A stretch of DNA of 64,000 bases from Neobacillus pocheonensis (GCA_023702235.1 JAMQCR010000001.1:1922001-1986000), one strand, 5' to 3'. Shown: positions 30,659 through 39,366, counted from the stretch's first letter. The notes: generated from the sequence alone by a model not told the origin. Numbers and translations: made by a program.

Positions 30659-31303
30659 TTAAAATCCTAGTAGCTTCCGAAAATAGCTGGAGTATGTTTG
30701 GCTGACAGTAACTCTGTCACCATTTTTCATCAATAGGACAAAGGTTGAATGTGTATCTGGATAAATTTCTTTAATTTGGTTAACATTCACGATAAAAGAG
30801 CGATGGCATCGGATAAAATAGTCCTTTGGCAGCATGTACTCAAATTCTTGAAGAGAGTTTTTATGGGTACCTGAAGAATCTACCGTATACACAAGAGTCT
30901 TTTTATCTTTTGATTCTAAATAGATAACCCGTGAAAACGGAATAGGAATCCATCCATCCTGTGTTTTTATCGTCACAACTGATTTTCCATCCGTTAATGC
31001 AGGGAAAATAGCCGTTACGCAGCCTTCCAGTTTTCCATCATGAAGAAATGGCATAGACATACCATGGTAAGGAACCCCAAACAGATCACGGTTAATAAAT
31101 TCAGAGACTTTTTGCTTGGTGACTACGGCTTTATGGGCAATGGTACCTTCCTTTAAAGGGTCTCCCGGTCGAATTTTTAGGTCGATCCATTTGCTTGGAC
31201 GATAATAAATATATTCCTTTGTATTCGAAACAGCAATTGAAAATTCATCTGAAAACAATTCACCAATAACATCCAAAAGCGAAACCACTGTAATACTTTC
31301 CAT
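30659..31303 (-). CDS. LytTR-domain transcriptional regulator
   Basis: Predicted 214-residue regulator. The carboxy-terminal half is a LytTR DNA-binding domain: IPFSRVIYLESKDKKTLVYT, LPKDYFIRCHRSFIVNVNQIKEI and RVTVSQTYSSYFRKLLG. The amino-terminal half (about 110 residues, with RPGDPLKEGTIAHKAVVTKQKV) is not a response-regulator receiver; it looks like a small-molecule or PAS/GAF-like sensor with a GMSMPF segment. Start at 31303 is chosen because GGAAGGTG precedes it; an upstream in-frame ATG has no ribosome site. Its neighbour, transcribed next, is the CoA-transferase. Confidence 0.82.
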   Translation of the reverse strand: MESITVVSLLDVIGELFSDEFSIAVSNTKEYIYYRPSKWIDLKIRPGDPLKEGTIAHKAVVTKQKVSEFINRDLFGVPYHGMSMPFLHDGKLEGCVTAIFPALTDGKSVVTIKTQDGWIPIPFSRVIYLESKDKKTLVYTVDSSGTHKNSLQEFEYMLPKDYFIRCHRSFIVNVNQIKEIYPDTHSTFVLLMKNGDRVTVSQTYSSYFRKLLGF

Positions 31304-31405
31304 CTTCGACACCTTCCGTATGTAATAGACATGTAGCAAGTATTATTTTACATCCTATTTAGCGTGTATTCTATACTTTAATAGGTTCGGGGATTTTTTG
31401 TTTAC

Positions 31406-31711
31406 TTAATTATTTCCAGCACTCGATTTTGATAAAGGAATAAAATTATTAAAGATACCTAAAACTTTTACTTCATTTGAATTTGATATTTTGGAGTCAT
31501 AAACAGAAAAGAATACATAGTTTTGTGTATTGGTTACGGAATTGATTACCCCATCTCCAAAAACTTCTATCCCCATATTGACCAATCCATTATTATACTG
31601 ACTTTTCAATTGTCCCTTTGCCCAAATGACAAAATTTTCCTTTGAAGGATTGGTAACAGCAGCAATTACAAGAATAAATCCTATGATTATGACAAAAAAA
31701 ATTTTCTTCAT
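31406..31711 (-). CDS. DUF4359-like exported small protein
   Basis: Predicted 101-residue protein with a hydrophobic amino-terminal segment (KKIFFVIIIGFILVIAAV, residues 2-19) and no lipobox, suggesting a secreted or membrane-anchored protein. AVTNPSKENFVIWA and VLGIFNNFIPL resemble the DUF4359 family. ATG 31711 follows GGGAGGG. Stands alone. A degraded partial copy of the same gene lies at 37094-37185. Confidence 0.62.
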   Translation of the reverse strand: MKKIFFVIIIGFILVIAAVTNPSKENFVIWAKGQLKSQYNNGLVNMGIEVFGDGVINSVTNTQNYVFFSVYDSKISNSNEVKVLGIFNNFIPLSKSSAGNN

Positions 31712-31980
31712 TCAAATCCCTCCCGTTCCCCTATTAAATATGAACCTTTTTAATTGATTGAGAGTTTGTAAACTTTTTACCTAATCTCTCGGGATTTCAA
31801 ATAATTCAAAAATGTAAATAAGCTTCACACCAATTATCTCCCATTATAAAACATTTATTTTATTAAAACTCGTTCTATTATGGAAAAATGAAAGAAACCA
31901 TCCAATCAGTCCTTTTTCCGCAATCCATTTATCGTAAAAAAAGAATCATGTTAATATCATGATTCTTACTAAAAAATGTA

Positions 31981-33411
31981 TTAAATGAATTCAAGTGCTT
32001 CCGCAAACCTTTGAATTCCTTTATGTATTGATTTTTCATCTTCCCTTGAAAAAGTAAAACGGACAAAACTCTTTTTAGACCCCATCGTGGAACCCGGGAC
32101 ATAAATAACTCCCCTTTTGATTGATTCCTCCAGTAATTGCATTTCATTAACCTCTTTTTTTATCCTGCACCAAATATGAATACCTCCTTGAGGGATGGAA
32201 AAATCTACTTGATCCTTTAAATAAAATCTAAGACTAGTAACAATTTGATCCCTTCGCTTTTCTAGTTCTTTAACTAACTTTTGGATATGAGAATGAAAAT
32301 TTTCCGATTCTAAAAAATCATTTGCAATCCATTGAGTAAAACTGGCATGACCAAAATCAATTTGCTGCTTCGCATCGGATAATCTTTCAATGACAGGTCT
32401 AGGACCAATAATCCAACCAATTCTTAACCCTGAAGCAACGATTTTTGATAAAGAGCTAATATATAAGACATTTCCATGGACATCCATCGATTTTAGGGTG
32501 GAGATCTTTTCCCCTGTAAAAGACGTTAAACTATAAGGATCATCTTCGACTACAGGAATACCATGTTCAGAAGATATTTCTAATATAGATTTCCGTTGAT
32601 TTTCATGAAGTAATGCTCCTGTTGGATTTTGAAAAGCTGGATTCAAAAATATCATTCTAATTCGATGCTTTTTATGTAATGACAGTAAATCCTCCGGGTT
32701 TATCCCATCTTTATTTACTGGTAAAAAATACAGTTTAAGTCCTGCTGTTTTAAAAATTGGGAGATTGTAGTTATAAGAGGGATCTTCCAAAGCAACTGCA
32801 TCCCCTGGTTTTAACAGGCATTGAACAACCAAGTGCAATGCTTGTTGTGCTCCGGATGTAATTAATATAGATGAAGGATTTGTTTCAATCCTTCGATATT
32901 GCTTGACATGTTTTTTAATCGTTTCTCGTAATAGTGCGTTCCCCTGTGGATGATCATAACCTAAGCTTCCAATAAACGATCTAGTCGAAGTAATCTCCCG
33001 TAAAAATTTTAGCGGAAAAAGATCTTCTGACAGTTCTCCGCTAGCTAGATTAATCAGCTTATGTTCTACTGCTTCTTTCCGGATCCTTTGGGTTACAGGT
33101 AGATTAGGTAAAAACGATCCTGCTTCAATATACCTGTTCCAGCTCGGAATACGTTTCTTGGTAATTCCCCATATATCTTTACTGATAGTCGTCCTGCTTC
33201 CTCTATTTCTTTGGATAAGCCCGTTTGATTCCAACTCGTCATATGCGGCAACCACTGTACTTCTGTTTATGTTAAGGTCCTTAGCAAAATTTCTTTCGGA
33301 AGGTAATGGTTTATCAGGGGGAAACGTTCCATCTGCAATTCCATTTTCTATATATTCAGCAAGTTGTTTATATATAGCTTTTTTTGCTTTCCGATCTGGT
33401 TTCCAATCCAT
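31981..33411 (-). CDS. MocR/GabR-type regulator (GntR wHTH fused to aminotransferase fold)
   Basis: Predicted 476-residue PLP-dependent transcription factor. Residues 10-78 form a GntR winged helix (IYKQLAEYIENGI, LPSERNFAKDLNINRSTVVAAYDEL, GLIQRNRGSRTTIS); residues about 115-470 form a class I aminotransferase fold with VEDDPYS, the probable PLP lysine Lys323 in SSLSKIVASGLRIGW, and RFTFSRED at the end. Targets are usually divergent metabolic genes, but the divergent neighbour here is only a small membrane protein transcribed on the same strand, so the regulated gene is unclear. Ribosome site AAGGACTG is moderate. Confidence 0.88.
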   Translation of the reverse strand: MDWKPDRKAKKAIYKQLAEYIENGIADGTFPPDKPLPSERNFAKDLNINRSTVVAAYDELESNGLIQRNRGSRTTISKDIWGITKKRIPSWNRYIEAGSFLPNLPVTQRIRKEAVEHKLINLASGELSEDLFPLKFLREITSTRSFIGSLGYDHPQGNALLRETIKKHVKQYRRIETNPSSILITSGAQQALHLVVQCLLKPGDAVALEDPSYNYNLPIFKTAGLKLYFLPVNKDGINPEDLLSLHKKHRIRMIFLNPAFQNPTGALLHENQRKSILEISSEHGIPVVEDDPYSLTSFTGEKISTLKSMDVHGNVLYISSLSKIVASGLRIGWIIGPRPVIERLSDAKQQIDFGHASFTQWIANDFLESENFHSHIQKLVKELEKRRDQIVTSLRFYLKDQVDFSIPQGGIHIWCRIKKEVNEMQLLEESIKRGVIYVPGSTMGSKKSFVRFTFSREDEKSIHKGIQRFAEALEFI

Positions 33412-33548
33412 CTACTACAGTCCTTATTATCTTGATTTGTTCGTTAGTCTAATTATTATCTTCTTTTTCAATTTTTTTAATCGGTTATAACCTTTGATTT
33501 ATAAAAAAAATCTATCGTCATTAAGATAATAGGTCTTTTTATAGACTA

Positions 33549-33743
33549 CTAGGCAAAAAACACAATAAATATTCCAAGAGCAATTAAAACGATAGGAATA
33601 AAAATAGCATAAATTAAAGTTAAATTTGTTGTGTTACTTTTTGTGGAGCTACTATAGCCTTCGTCGCCTTTTCCAGCTATTAACAACGTTGAAATAATTG
33701 ATATTATTATGATTATGATTACCAAAGTAGTTAAAATCTCCAT
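33549..33743 (-). CDS. Small membrane protein (64 aa)
   Basis: A 64-residue frame from ATG 33743, placed after AAGAGGTG; a longer frame reading through upstream sequence has no ribosome site. It has two strongly hydrophobic helices (residues 2-21, LTTLVIIIIIISIISTLLI, and about 41-63) joined by a short Ser/Thr/Asn-rich loop with GDEGYSSSTKS. Function unknown. The MocR gene follows on the same strand after 137 bases. Confidence 0.55.
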   Translation of the reverse strand: MEILTTLVIIIIIISIISTLLIAGKGDEGYSSSTKSNTTNLTLIYAIFIPIVLIALGIFIVFFA

Positions 33744-33809
33744 GTTACACCTCTTAAGACGTAAAATATAGTTATCTATAATAATTGAGCCTGGAGCAAA
33801 CGAGTACAA

Positions 33810-34185
33810 ATTCTATTAGTCTTTCGGAAGTAATTTTACTAAATAATTATAGTATATGGATAGCAATTAACAGCCATCCAATTTTCATTAAATTTAACCA
33901 TCCACTTTTTATTGAAAGGCCATAATTACCTTCATAAGCCTATCTCCCAAATGAAAAAGTGGGTTATCAAAGAAACATAACTGATAATAATACCTTATTT
34001 ACACTTAATTAAAAATGACTTTACCAATAAATAATTTTATCTTTTTGAACATTTAGTGACATTATTCACATTTTCTTGCTTTTTTAAATTTGAGTAGCTA
34101 AGATAAAAACCAATTGTGAATCAGGGTTCATGTTAACTCATTATTTTCGCTATGATACTACTAAAAAAAAGAAAGGGGTTTGTCC
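33810..34185. other. Intergenic region, no gene seen
   Basis: About 375 AT-rich bases between the 64-aa membrane protein gene and the lipoprotein remnant. Near its right end TATGATAC and an A-run with GAAAGGGG provide a possible promoter and ribosome site for the remnant. Nothing else stands out. Confidence 0.4.
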
Positions 34186-34345
34186 ATGAAAAAAATGGGC
34201 TATTTCAACAGTAATTTTCACTATTATCACTTTATTAACAGGATGTGACCCACTGATGGTTTTGAATCACAAAGGGCCTAGTAAAACGGTAATAGAACGG
34301 TCTAATTTTCTAAGAAAAACTGTCCGTTTCTTTGAAGCACTATGA
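34186..34345 (+). pseudogene. Truncated lipoprotein, resembles the amino end of quinol/cytochrome oxidase subunit II
   Basis: ATG 34186 follows GAAAGGGG. After MKK one extra A (in AAAAAAA) must be removed; the frame then reads WAISTVIFTIITLLTGC, a lipoprotein signal with lipobox LLTGC, then DPLMVLNHKGPSKTVIERS and stops at 34345. The stretch after the Cys resembles QoxA-type subunits (GC-x-PL-VL-PKGP), but the protein ends after about 52 residues with none of the membrane or cupredoxin parts. Probably a remnant; the family call is tentative. Confidence 0.4.
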
Positions 34346-34398
34346 TGTTATCAGGTATTTAATAATATGAATTTAGAACGTAACGGAGTTGATGAAAT

Positions 34399-34845
34399 AT
34401 GATATGGGCTGTGCTTTCGATAATTCTCATAAGTATGGTTAAAATATTAATGACCTGTCTTCCAACCGGTGCTGCGGAATGGCTTATCAGCAAATTTGAA
34501 ATTCATTCAAAACTTAGTGACGCAAATGTTACCGTAACCATTGACGGAAAACTCTTGGAAAGTGAAGACAGAATTCAGATTATAAATTATTTTAACGAAG
34601 CTACATTTTTAAAGCAGCAGTATATATTTCCTGGGACCGAGGAATTATATTTACATCCAGAGAACGGTAAGACTCCATTAGTCATTGATACTAAAAGAGG
34701 CAAAAATGAGGTTAGGTTATTTGTGTTCAGTTATAATGATCACGTTGATGTAGTCAAAAAGTACAAGAAGAAAGTAGTCGCGTATAGTCTGCTTTCCGAT
34801 AGCCTCCAAAAACGTTCTTTGTCAGTAACAAGAGATCTAGTTTAA
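34399..34845 (+). CDS. yfmQ: YfmQ family protein
   Basis: Predicted 148-residue protein that starts with one membrane helix (MIWAVLSIILISMVKILM) followed by TCLPTGAAEWLISKFEIHSKLSD, then a soluble domain with VTIDGKLLES, FNEATFLKQQYIFPGTEE and YLHPENGKTPLVIDTKRGK. This arrangement and the wording of the motifs match B. subtilis YfmQ as I recall it. Function unknown; likely anchored at the membrane with the rest in the cytosol or outside. Single-gene unit with a terminator at 34930. Confidence 0.72.
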   Translation: MIWAVLSIILISMVKILMTCLPTGAAEWLISKFEIHSKLSDANVTVTIDGKLLESEDRIQIINYFNEATFLKQQYIFPGTEELYLHPENGKTPLVIDTKRGKNEVRLFVFSYNDHVDVVKKYKKKVVAYSLLSDSLQKRSLSVTRDLV

Positions 34846-34929
34846 AAGGATCATATAATAGACTGTCTTTAAAAAGAGATCGCTGAAAAACTTTTGTTTT
34901 TTCAAAGGAACTAACTAGCAGTGTCAAAA

Positions 34930-34976
34930 AAGACGACTCCAAAATTCAGAAAGCGAATTTTGAGTCGTCTTTTTTA
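34930..34976 (+). terminator. Terminator after yfmQ
   Basis: Long stem AAGACGACTC-AAAATTC / GAATTTT-GAGTCGTCTT followed by six T. Confidence 0.85.
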
Positions 34977-35083
34977 TCAATAAGTTGCCTGTTTTATCTT
35001 TTATTCGTAATAGATGTTTACCTATTTTATTTAATGTGGTAAAGTGCTACTATGTTAAACATCGGATGTTTGGAGGTTTGTGA

Positions 35084-35767
35084 ATGAAATTAAATAAAAC
35101 CAGACGTTTATCTTTAGTAGAACAGGTCACTACGCAAATTGGATCTTTAATAGAATCGGGGCAATGGCGTGTGGGTTACCGTATTCCTGCTGAACCTCTT
35201 TTAGTTGAGGAACTTGGTGTAAGCCGTAATACGTTAAGGGAGGCAATCAGGGCGTTAGTCCATTCTGGTCTTTTAAAAACAAAACCAGGTGATGGGACCT
35301 TTGTTATTTCATCAAGCGTTTTAGGGGTGGCACTTCAAAGGCGTCTTAAAGAATCTAATTTGTTGGAAATTTTGGAAGTGCGTCATGCACTGGAACGGGA
35401 AACAGCATTATTAGCGGCTGTAAGACATACGTCTACTGATATAGAAAAAATTAAATTGAATTTTGCCGAATGTGAAGAATCTGCTCTAGTGAAAGATTAT
35501 GCTACTTTTATTGAAGCTGACATAAAATTGCATAAATCAATTGTAAAAGCAGCACACAATCAGTTACTAATGGATTTATATGAACAGGTAGCAGAATCAA
35601 TTCAATTATCTATAGGAAATATGATTACTAACTATCAACCAATACCACACAGTAAACTTGTAAACGCAATTATAGAAAAAAACTCAGAAGGAGCAGCTGC
35701 TGCTGTTGATGAGTATATTCAACAATTTAAAGATAGAATTCAAGCGGCAACGGAGGATCAACAATGA
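35084..35767 (+). CDS. FadR-subfamily GntR transcriptional regulator
   Basis: Predicted 227-residue repressor/activator. Winged helix at residues 9-74 (LVEQVTTQIGSLIESGQWRVG, LPL-like IPAEPLLVEELGVSRNTLREAIRAL, GLLKTKPGDGTFV), then an all-helical FCD ligand domain with EVRHALERETALLAA, DIKLHKSIVKAAHN and HSKLVNAI. FCD domains normally bind a metal ion and carboxylate ligand through Asp/His residues such as the D-x-x-H-K of ADIKLHK. ATG follows GGAGGTTTGTGA. Overlaps the downstream exporter gene by 4 bases, so it most likely regulates that operon. Confidence 0.9.
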   Translation: MKLNKTRRLSLVEQVTTQIGSLIESGQWRVGYRIPAEPLLVEELGVSRNTLREAIRALVHSGLLKTKPGDGTFVISSSVLGVALQRRLKESNLLEILEVRHALERETALLAAVRHTSTDIEKIKLNFAECEESALVKDYATFIEADIKLHKSIVKAAHNQLLMDLYEQVAESIQLSIGNMITNYQPIPHSKLVNAIIEKNSEGAAAAVDEYIQQFKDRIQAATEDQQ

Positions 35768-37017
35768 AATCAGCAAGAAGCAATAGCATGATGAATATAA
35801 AATCTGAACCATCATTAGTCTCTACTCTCCTGCTTATTATTGGAATTATTTTTATTGCTACAAATCTCAGATCCCCTATAACCTCGGTAGGTCCCTTAAT
35901 TGGAATGCTTCGAGAAAATTTAGCAATCTCAAATACAGTACTAGGTCTAATTACAACCATCCCTTTATTGGCTTTTGGAGTATTTTCTTCATTATCTCCA
36001 AAATTGGCTAGGCGTATGGGGATGGAGCGGTTAATTTTCATTTCCTTAATTATTCTTACAATAGGTATTGTCGTACGATCCGTAGCCGGTGAAATCATGT
36101 TTTTTACAGGTACCATATTGATAGGCTTAGCTATATCTGTATGTAACGTTTTACTACCTAGTTTAATAAAACGGGACTTTGAAAAAAATGTGGGTATCAT
36201 GACAGGTGTTTTTTCAGTATCCATGAATTTATGTGGAGCAATTGCTTCAGGTATCAGTGTACCGCTTGCTACTGAAAAGAATTTTGGATGGAACGGAGCA
36301 CTTGGTGTTTGGGCAATACTTTCTTTCATTTCGATTTTCCTTTGGCTACCACAATTGCGAAATATTAATAAACCCCAATTTATAGATATAAATAAGGTAA
36401 ATAATACGAATTTTAATATTTGGAAATCACCTATTGCATGGAATGTAACATTTTTTATGGGTCTTCAATCATTAATATTCTACGTATCAGTGGCATGGCT
36501 CCCTGAAATTCTAAACCAAAAAGGCTTCAGCACTGCTAGTGCGGGCTGGATGCTATCATTGATGCAACTTGCTATTTTGCCCATTACTTTTTTTGTTCCA
36601 ATCTTGGCTGGCCGTATGGCAAATCAACGTATTTTAGTTATTATGTCATCAGTATTTTATTTGATCGGGATTTTCGGACTGCTTTACGGAGGATATTTGA
36701 TTATTATTCTATCGGTAATTCTAATTGGCATCGCGATGGGCAGTAGTTTTAGCCTAGCCATGATGTTTTTCAGTCTCCGAACTAAAACGTCCCATCTATC
36801 AGCAGAATTATCAGGCATGGCACAGTCCATAGGGTACCTTTTTGCAGCTATTGGTCCCACTCTTTTTGGAATACTGCATGTCGTCACGAAAGGCTGGATA
36901 GTACCTTTATCTTTAATCATGATTGCTGCCATTCTACTTCTGATCACAGGTTTAGGTGCAGGAAGGGATGCTTTTATCGGATTGGAAAAAACCGACAACA
37001 AGGAGGTTCAGCAATGA
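35764..37017 (+). CDS. CynX/NimT-type MFS transporter
   Basis: Predicted 417-residue, 12-helix major facilitator. The opening IGIIFIATNLRSPITSVGPLIG is characteristic of the CynX (cyanate) / NimT (2-nitroimidazole) group, and GMAQSIGYLFAAIGPTLFG in helix 10-11 fits as well. The substrate cannot be told from sequence; relatives move small anions or drugs. Its start overlaps the FadR-type regulator by 4 bases (ATGA), an arrangement of a transporter with its own ligand-responsive regulator. No helices appear to be missing. Confidence 0.85.
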   Translation: MKSARSNSMMNIKSEPSLVSTLLLIIGIIFIATNLRSPITSVGPLIGMLRENLAISNTVLGLITTIPLLAFGVFSSLSPKLARRMGMERLIFISLIILTIGIVVRSVAGEIMFFTGTILIGLAISVCNVLLPSLIKRDFEKNVGIMTGVFSVSMNLCGAIASGISVPLATEKNFGWNGALGVWAILSFISIFLWLPQLRNINKPQFIDINKVNNTNFNIWKSPIAWNVTFFMGLQSLIFYVSVAWLPEILNQKGFSTASAGWMLSLMQLAILPITFFVPILAGRMANQRILVIMSSVFYLIGIFGLLYGGYLIIILSVILIGIAMGSSFSLAMMFFSLRTKTSHLSAELSGMAQSIGYLFAAIGPTLFGILHVVTKGWIVPLSLIMIAAILLLITGLGAGRDAFIGLEKTDNKEVQQ

Positions 37018-37093
37018 AACAACTTTCGCTCATTTTTAGGGGCTAATACAAGCCTTATTTGACTGTTTTCCTTCTTTTTTTCTCACTATGATC

Positions 37094-37185
37094 CGCTTTC
37101 TATTGGTTACGGAATTGATTACCCCATCCGCAAAATCTTCTATATCAACATATAAACGATCCATTAATAATTGGTTGATTTTTGG
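37094..37185 (-). pseudogene. DUF4359 gene remnant
   Basis: On the minus strand GATGGGGTAATTAATTCCG and ACCAATA correspond almost base for base to the middle of the intact DUF4359-like gene at 31406-31711 (encoding DGVINSVTN). Similarity spans about 90 bases from AATAATGGA-like sequence to just after VTN and then stops. No start, no signal peptide. A degraded fragment of a second copy. Confidence 0.6.
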
Positions 37186-37220
37186 GGAATATACTATTAA
37201 AAAAGAAAGAAGGAAAATCG

Positions 37221-37373
37221 ATGCTCTGGACAATTATAGGCTTATTGGTTTTATTTTGGGTGCTTGGGGTTGCGTTCCACCTTTTAGGGGGACTAATCCA
37301 TATCCTTCTAGTAATAGCAGTAGTGATGTTTATTTTCAAATTAATCGCAGGAAGAAATCGGCATAAAGCTTAA
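37221..37373 (+). CDS. Lmo0937-family small membrane protein
   Basis: A 50-residue hydrophobic protein, MLWTIIGLLVLFWVLGVAFH then LLGGLIHILLVIAVVMFIF and a basic tail (AGRNRHKA). This matches the widespread lmo0937 family of tiny two-helix membrane proteins, often induced by general stress. The ATG at 37221 follows AAGGA; a longer upstream reading has no ribosome site. Function unknown. Confidence 0.75.
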   Translation: MLWTIIGLLVLFWVLGVAFHLLGGLIHILLVIAVVMFIFKLIAGRNRHKA

Positions 37374-37396
37374 ATTAGGTAAATAAAATGGTAAAT

Positions 37397-37452
37397 AAGG
37401 AGTAAGGCCATAGGTCGTGGTGACTTTGGACCTGCTCCTTCCTGCTTTTGTC
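37397..37452 (+). terminator. Imperfect hairpin, possible terminator or structured RNA
   Basis: AAGGAG (37397) pairs with CTCCTT (37435-37440) and AGGTC with GGACCT inside, leaving a loop GTGGTGACTT; followed by GCTTTTG. It may be the terminator of the 50-aa membrane protein gene. The internal bulge is larger than in the other terminators here. Confidence 0.35.
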
Positions 37453-37557
37453 CTTAAGTAACTGTAAATTCCTTGTAAAGAACCCTGCCATCATATTCTA
37501 TCTCCTCCTCTCACTGAATAACTTTAAAAGTAAATATTCATGGGAGGTATCAGGTAA

Positions 37558-37863
37558 ATGGCTACACTAAAAGATAAATTTACAACTGAAGACATCAAAG
37601 AATTAAACCAAAGACTTAATTACATCCTTAATCAAGCGACACATGCTAATACGAGAATAAAAGCGGGTGTTGTTGAACTTCAATTATTAAATGTGATTGA
37701 CCAATTATGTAGAGTTTCAGGAATGCTTTTGGACATTACGGAACAACAATTAGAAGGACATATTGAAACTTTCGATCCTTATGGATTCATGGATGGAAAA
37801 TTAGAGACAGCTGAAATTGGAATTCAAAACCTCTTACAAATTAAGAAAATTGAATTAGATTAA
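37558..37863 (+). CDS. Hypothetical 101-aa helical protein
   Basis: Soluble, strongly helical and acidic: FTTEDIKELNQRLNYILNQA, VVELQLLNVIDQLCRVSGMLL, then GHIETFDPYGFMDGKLETAEIG. No signal peptide or membrane helix and a single Cys. ATG follows GGGAGG at 10 bases. A clean terminator follows at 37865, so it is a single-gene unit. I do not recognise the family. Confidence 0.6.
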   Translation: MATLKDKFTTEDIKELNQRLNYILNQATHANTRIKAGVVELQLLNVIDQLCRVSGMLLDITEQQLEGHIETFDPYGFMDGKLETAEIGIQNLLQIKKIELD

Positions 37864-37864
37864 A

Positions 37865-37899
37865 GAGTTTGGAGACTTATTTTAAGTCTCCTTTTTATT
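37865..37899 (+). terminator. Terminator after the 101-aa gene
   Basis: Stem GGAGACTTA / TAAGTCTCC with a 3-base loop and a CTTTTTATTG tail. Confidence 0.85.
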
Positions 37900-37946
37900 G
37901 TTAGATTATATTTTTATTACCTCTCCACGTTCAAGCCGTGGAATTA

Positions 37947-37977
37947 GAAAAAAACCCCCTCGCTAATGAGGAGGGTC
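37947..37977 (-). terminator. Terminator of the zinc-ribbon membrane protein gene
   Basis: On the minus strand ACCCTCCTC / GAGGGGGT forms the stem and seven T follow; 16 bases past the stop codon. Confidence 0.85.
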
Positions 37978-37992
37978 ATATTACTTTTCAAC

Positions 37993-38304
37993 TCAATTTA
38001 TCGTTGGTATCCCACATCGAGGGCATTTGAAATCATCCTTTTCCCCTGCTTTATATACTTTTTCCTTACAATTTGGGCACTTTTCATGGTAATATTCTAA
38101 TGCAAACCAAAAAATAAATATGGATACAATTCCTAATCCAATACTAGGTATTTTACCGATTTGTGATATAACCATAATACAAGCAATAATCAATGAAATT
38201 ATTCCGAGTAAAATTGCTATTGCTCTCCTCTGAATGCTATATGCTGAAGATTTCTTTTTGATTTCATCAATTTTTGGTATCGGATCCCTGTTATGTTGTT
38301 CCAC
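37993..38304 (-). CDS. Membrane protein with C-terminal zinc ribbon (103 aa)
   Basis: Two hydrophobic helices (about residues 27-46, IAILLGIISLIIACIMVI, and 53-69) are followed by a cytosolic zinc ribbon with CPNCKEK and CPRCG. GTG start at 38304, 8 bases after GGAG. The amino-terminal 25 residues are charged. Such small zinc-ribbon membrane proteins are common in bacilli without known function. No partner gene nearby. Confidence 0.62.
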   Translation of the reverse strand: MEQHNRDPIPKIDEIKKKSSAYSIQRRAIAILLGIISLIIACIMVISQIGKIPSIGLGIVSIFIFWFALEYYHEKCPNCKEKVYKAGEKDDFKCPRCGIPTIN

Positions 38305-38469
38305 AGATCAATCTCCATTCGAGTATTTTTATAGAATTATACAATAGTCACAATCAATTAGGCGTAGGGTTTACTTTATTTTTACAAAAAATTGACAATG
38401 CTTTTACAGGGTTTTATTCATTTTTGGCTAATTCTATTCGTAAGAATTGTAAAGGGAAGGAAGTGGAGA

Positions 38470-38670
38470 ATGAAACGTCAAAGAACCTTTTTTATGATTG
38501 ATGATTTGTTATTTGAATTAGATAAACCTGAAATAACGGTAAAAAAAATCAGAATAACACAGGTTAAATTTGAAAATGAGGAATATAAAGTACTCCGAAG
38601 AAAATTTAATGAAGATATTTTCCTTTTAGAAAAATTGCCTGATGGATGGTATATATCTAAGAAAGAGTAA
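38470..38670 (+). CDS. Hypothetical 66-aa protein
   Basis: Starts at ATG 38470 following GGAAGGAAGTGGAG; reads MKRQRTFFMIDDLLFELDKP and ends LLEKLPDGWYISKKE. Mostly beta-like alternating pattern, no membrane segment, no Cys. A terminator overlaps its end. I do not recognise the family. Confidence 0.5.
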   Translation: MKRQRTFFMIDDLLFELDKPEITVKKIRITQVKFENEEYKVLRRKFNEDIFLLEKLPDGWYISKKE

Positions 38671-38700
38671 GCCCCTATCGATTGAGAAGGGCTTTTTTTT
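38669..38700 (+). terminator. Terminator after the 66-aa gene
   Basis: AAGCCC / GGGCTT stem closing on a 14-base loop, followed by eight T. Confidence 0.75.
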
Positions 38701-38987
38701 ATGACCAATATAAATATTATAAAAAACGTCGAAATTTGACGAAAAATATCAATTCAATGAATTCTTTTGCAATTGTAAAAAAATAACTTAGCGATAATTT
38801 ATGCATATTACCTGCTGTCAGCCATCATAATGATTTTGGCTTGCCACTTATAAGCGACTACCAATGTCATTGATTTTTCCTCCATAACGAAACAAGAGTA
38901 TTAAATCAAGGTCCTCCTACTTAACACCCATAAAGTCGAAATAAAAGTATAAATTAATGGGAAAAATAGTAGAAAGGAGAGATTAAA
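38701..38987. other. Intergenic region upstream of the cytochrome c gene
   Basis: No gene seen. Probably holds the cytochrome c promoter; no clear -35/-10 pair could be fixed. GATAATTTATGC near 38796 is AT-rich. Confidence 0.3.
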
Positions 38988-39341
38988 ATGGAAAAACCAA
39001 TCTTTATTATTCCAGTTATTCTGCTTGTTGCTGTGATTCTTTTTGTCAACGTCGTTTTCTTACATCCGGCAAAAGAAAATAAAACAGCAACACCTGCCAA
39101 AACGGAGAAGACGGCGAGTACTTTTGATCCAGTAGCGTTCTACAAGCAAACATGTATCGGCTGCCATGGCGATCAATATCAGGGAGTGGTTGGTCCGACG
39201 CTTAAGAATTTAAGCAGCAAGTACAAACAAGCGGATGTGGAAAACATCTTAAAAAACGGAAAAGGTGGGGTGATGCCAGCAGGACTTGTAAAAGACGAAG
39301 ATATTCCGGCAATGGCAAAATGGGTATTATCCCTGAAATAA
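38988..39341 (+). CDS. Membrane-anchored cytochrome c (c550/c551 type)
   Basis: Predicted 117-residue class I cytochrome c. Residues 5-24 form a membrane anchor (IFIIPVILLVAVILFVNVVF) with no lipobox, followed by a Lys/Thr/Ala-rich linker (residues 28-45) and the heme domain: CIGCH at 56-60 and the likely sixth ligand Met96 in GVMPAG. This is the CccA layout (helix anchor), rather than the lipoprotein CccB. It should carry electrons outside the membrane to a terminal oxidase. Ribosome site AAAGGAGAG; terminator at 39344. Confidence 0.88.
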   Translation: MEKPIFIIPVILLVAVILFVNVVFLHPAKENKTATPAKTEKTASTFDPVAFYKQTCIGCHGDQYQGVVGPTLKNLSSKYKQADVENILKNGKGGVMPAGLVKDEDIPAMAKWVLSLK

Positions 39342-39343
39342 AA

Positions 39344-39366
39344 GAGGCGCAAGGCGCCTTTTTTAT
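39344..39366 (+). terminator. Terminator after cytochrome c
   Basis: Short GC stem AGGCGC / GCGCCT followed by six T. Confidence 0.85.
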
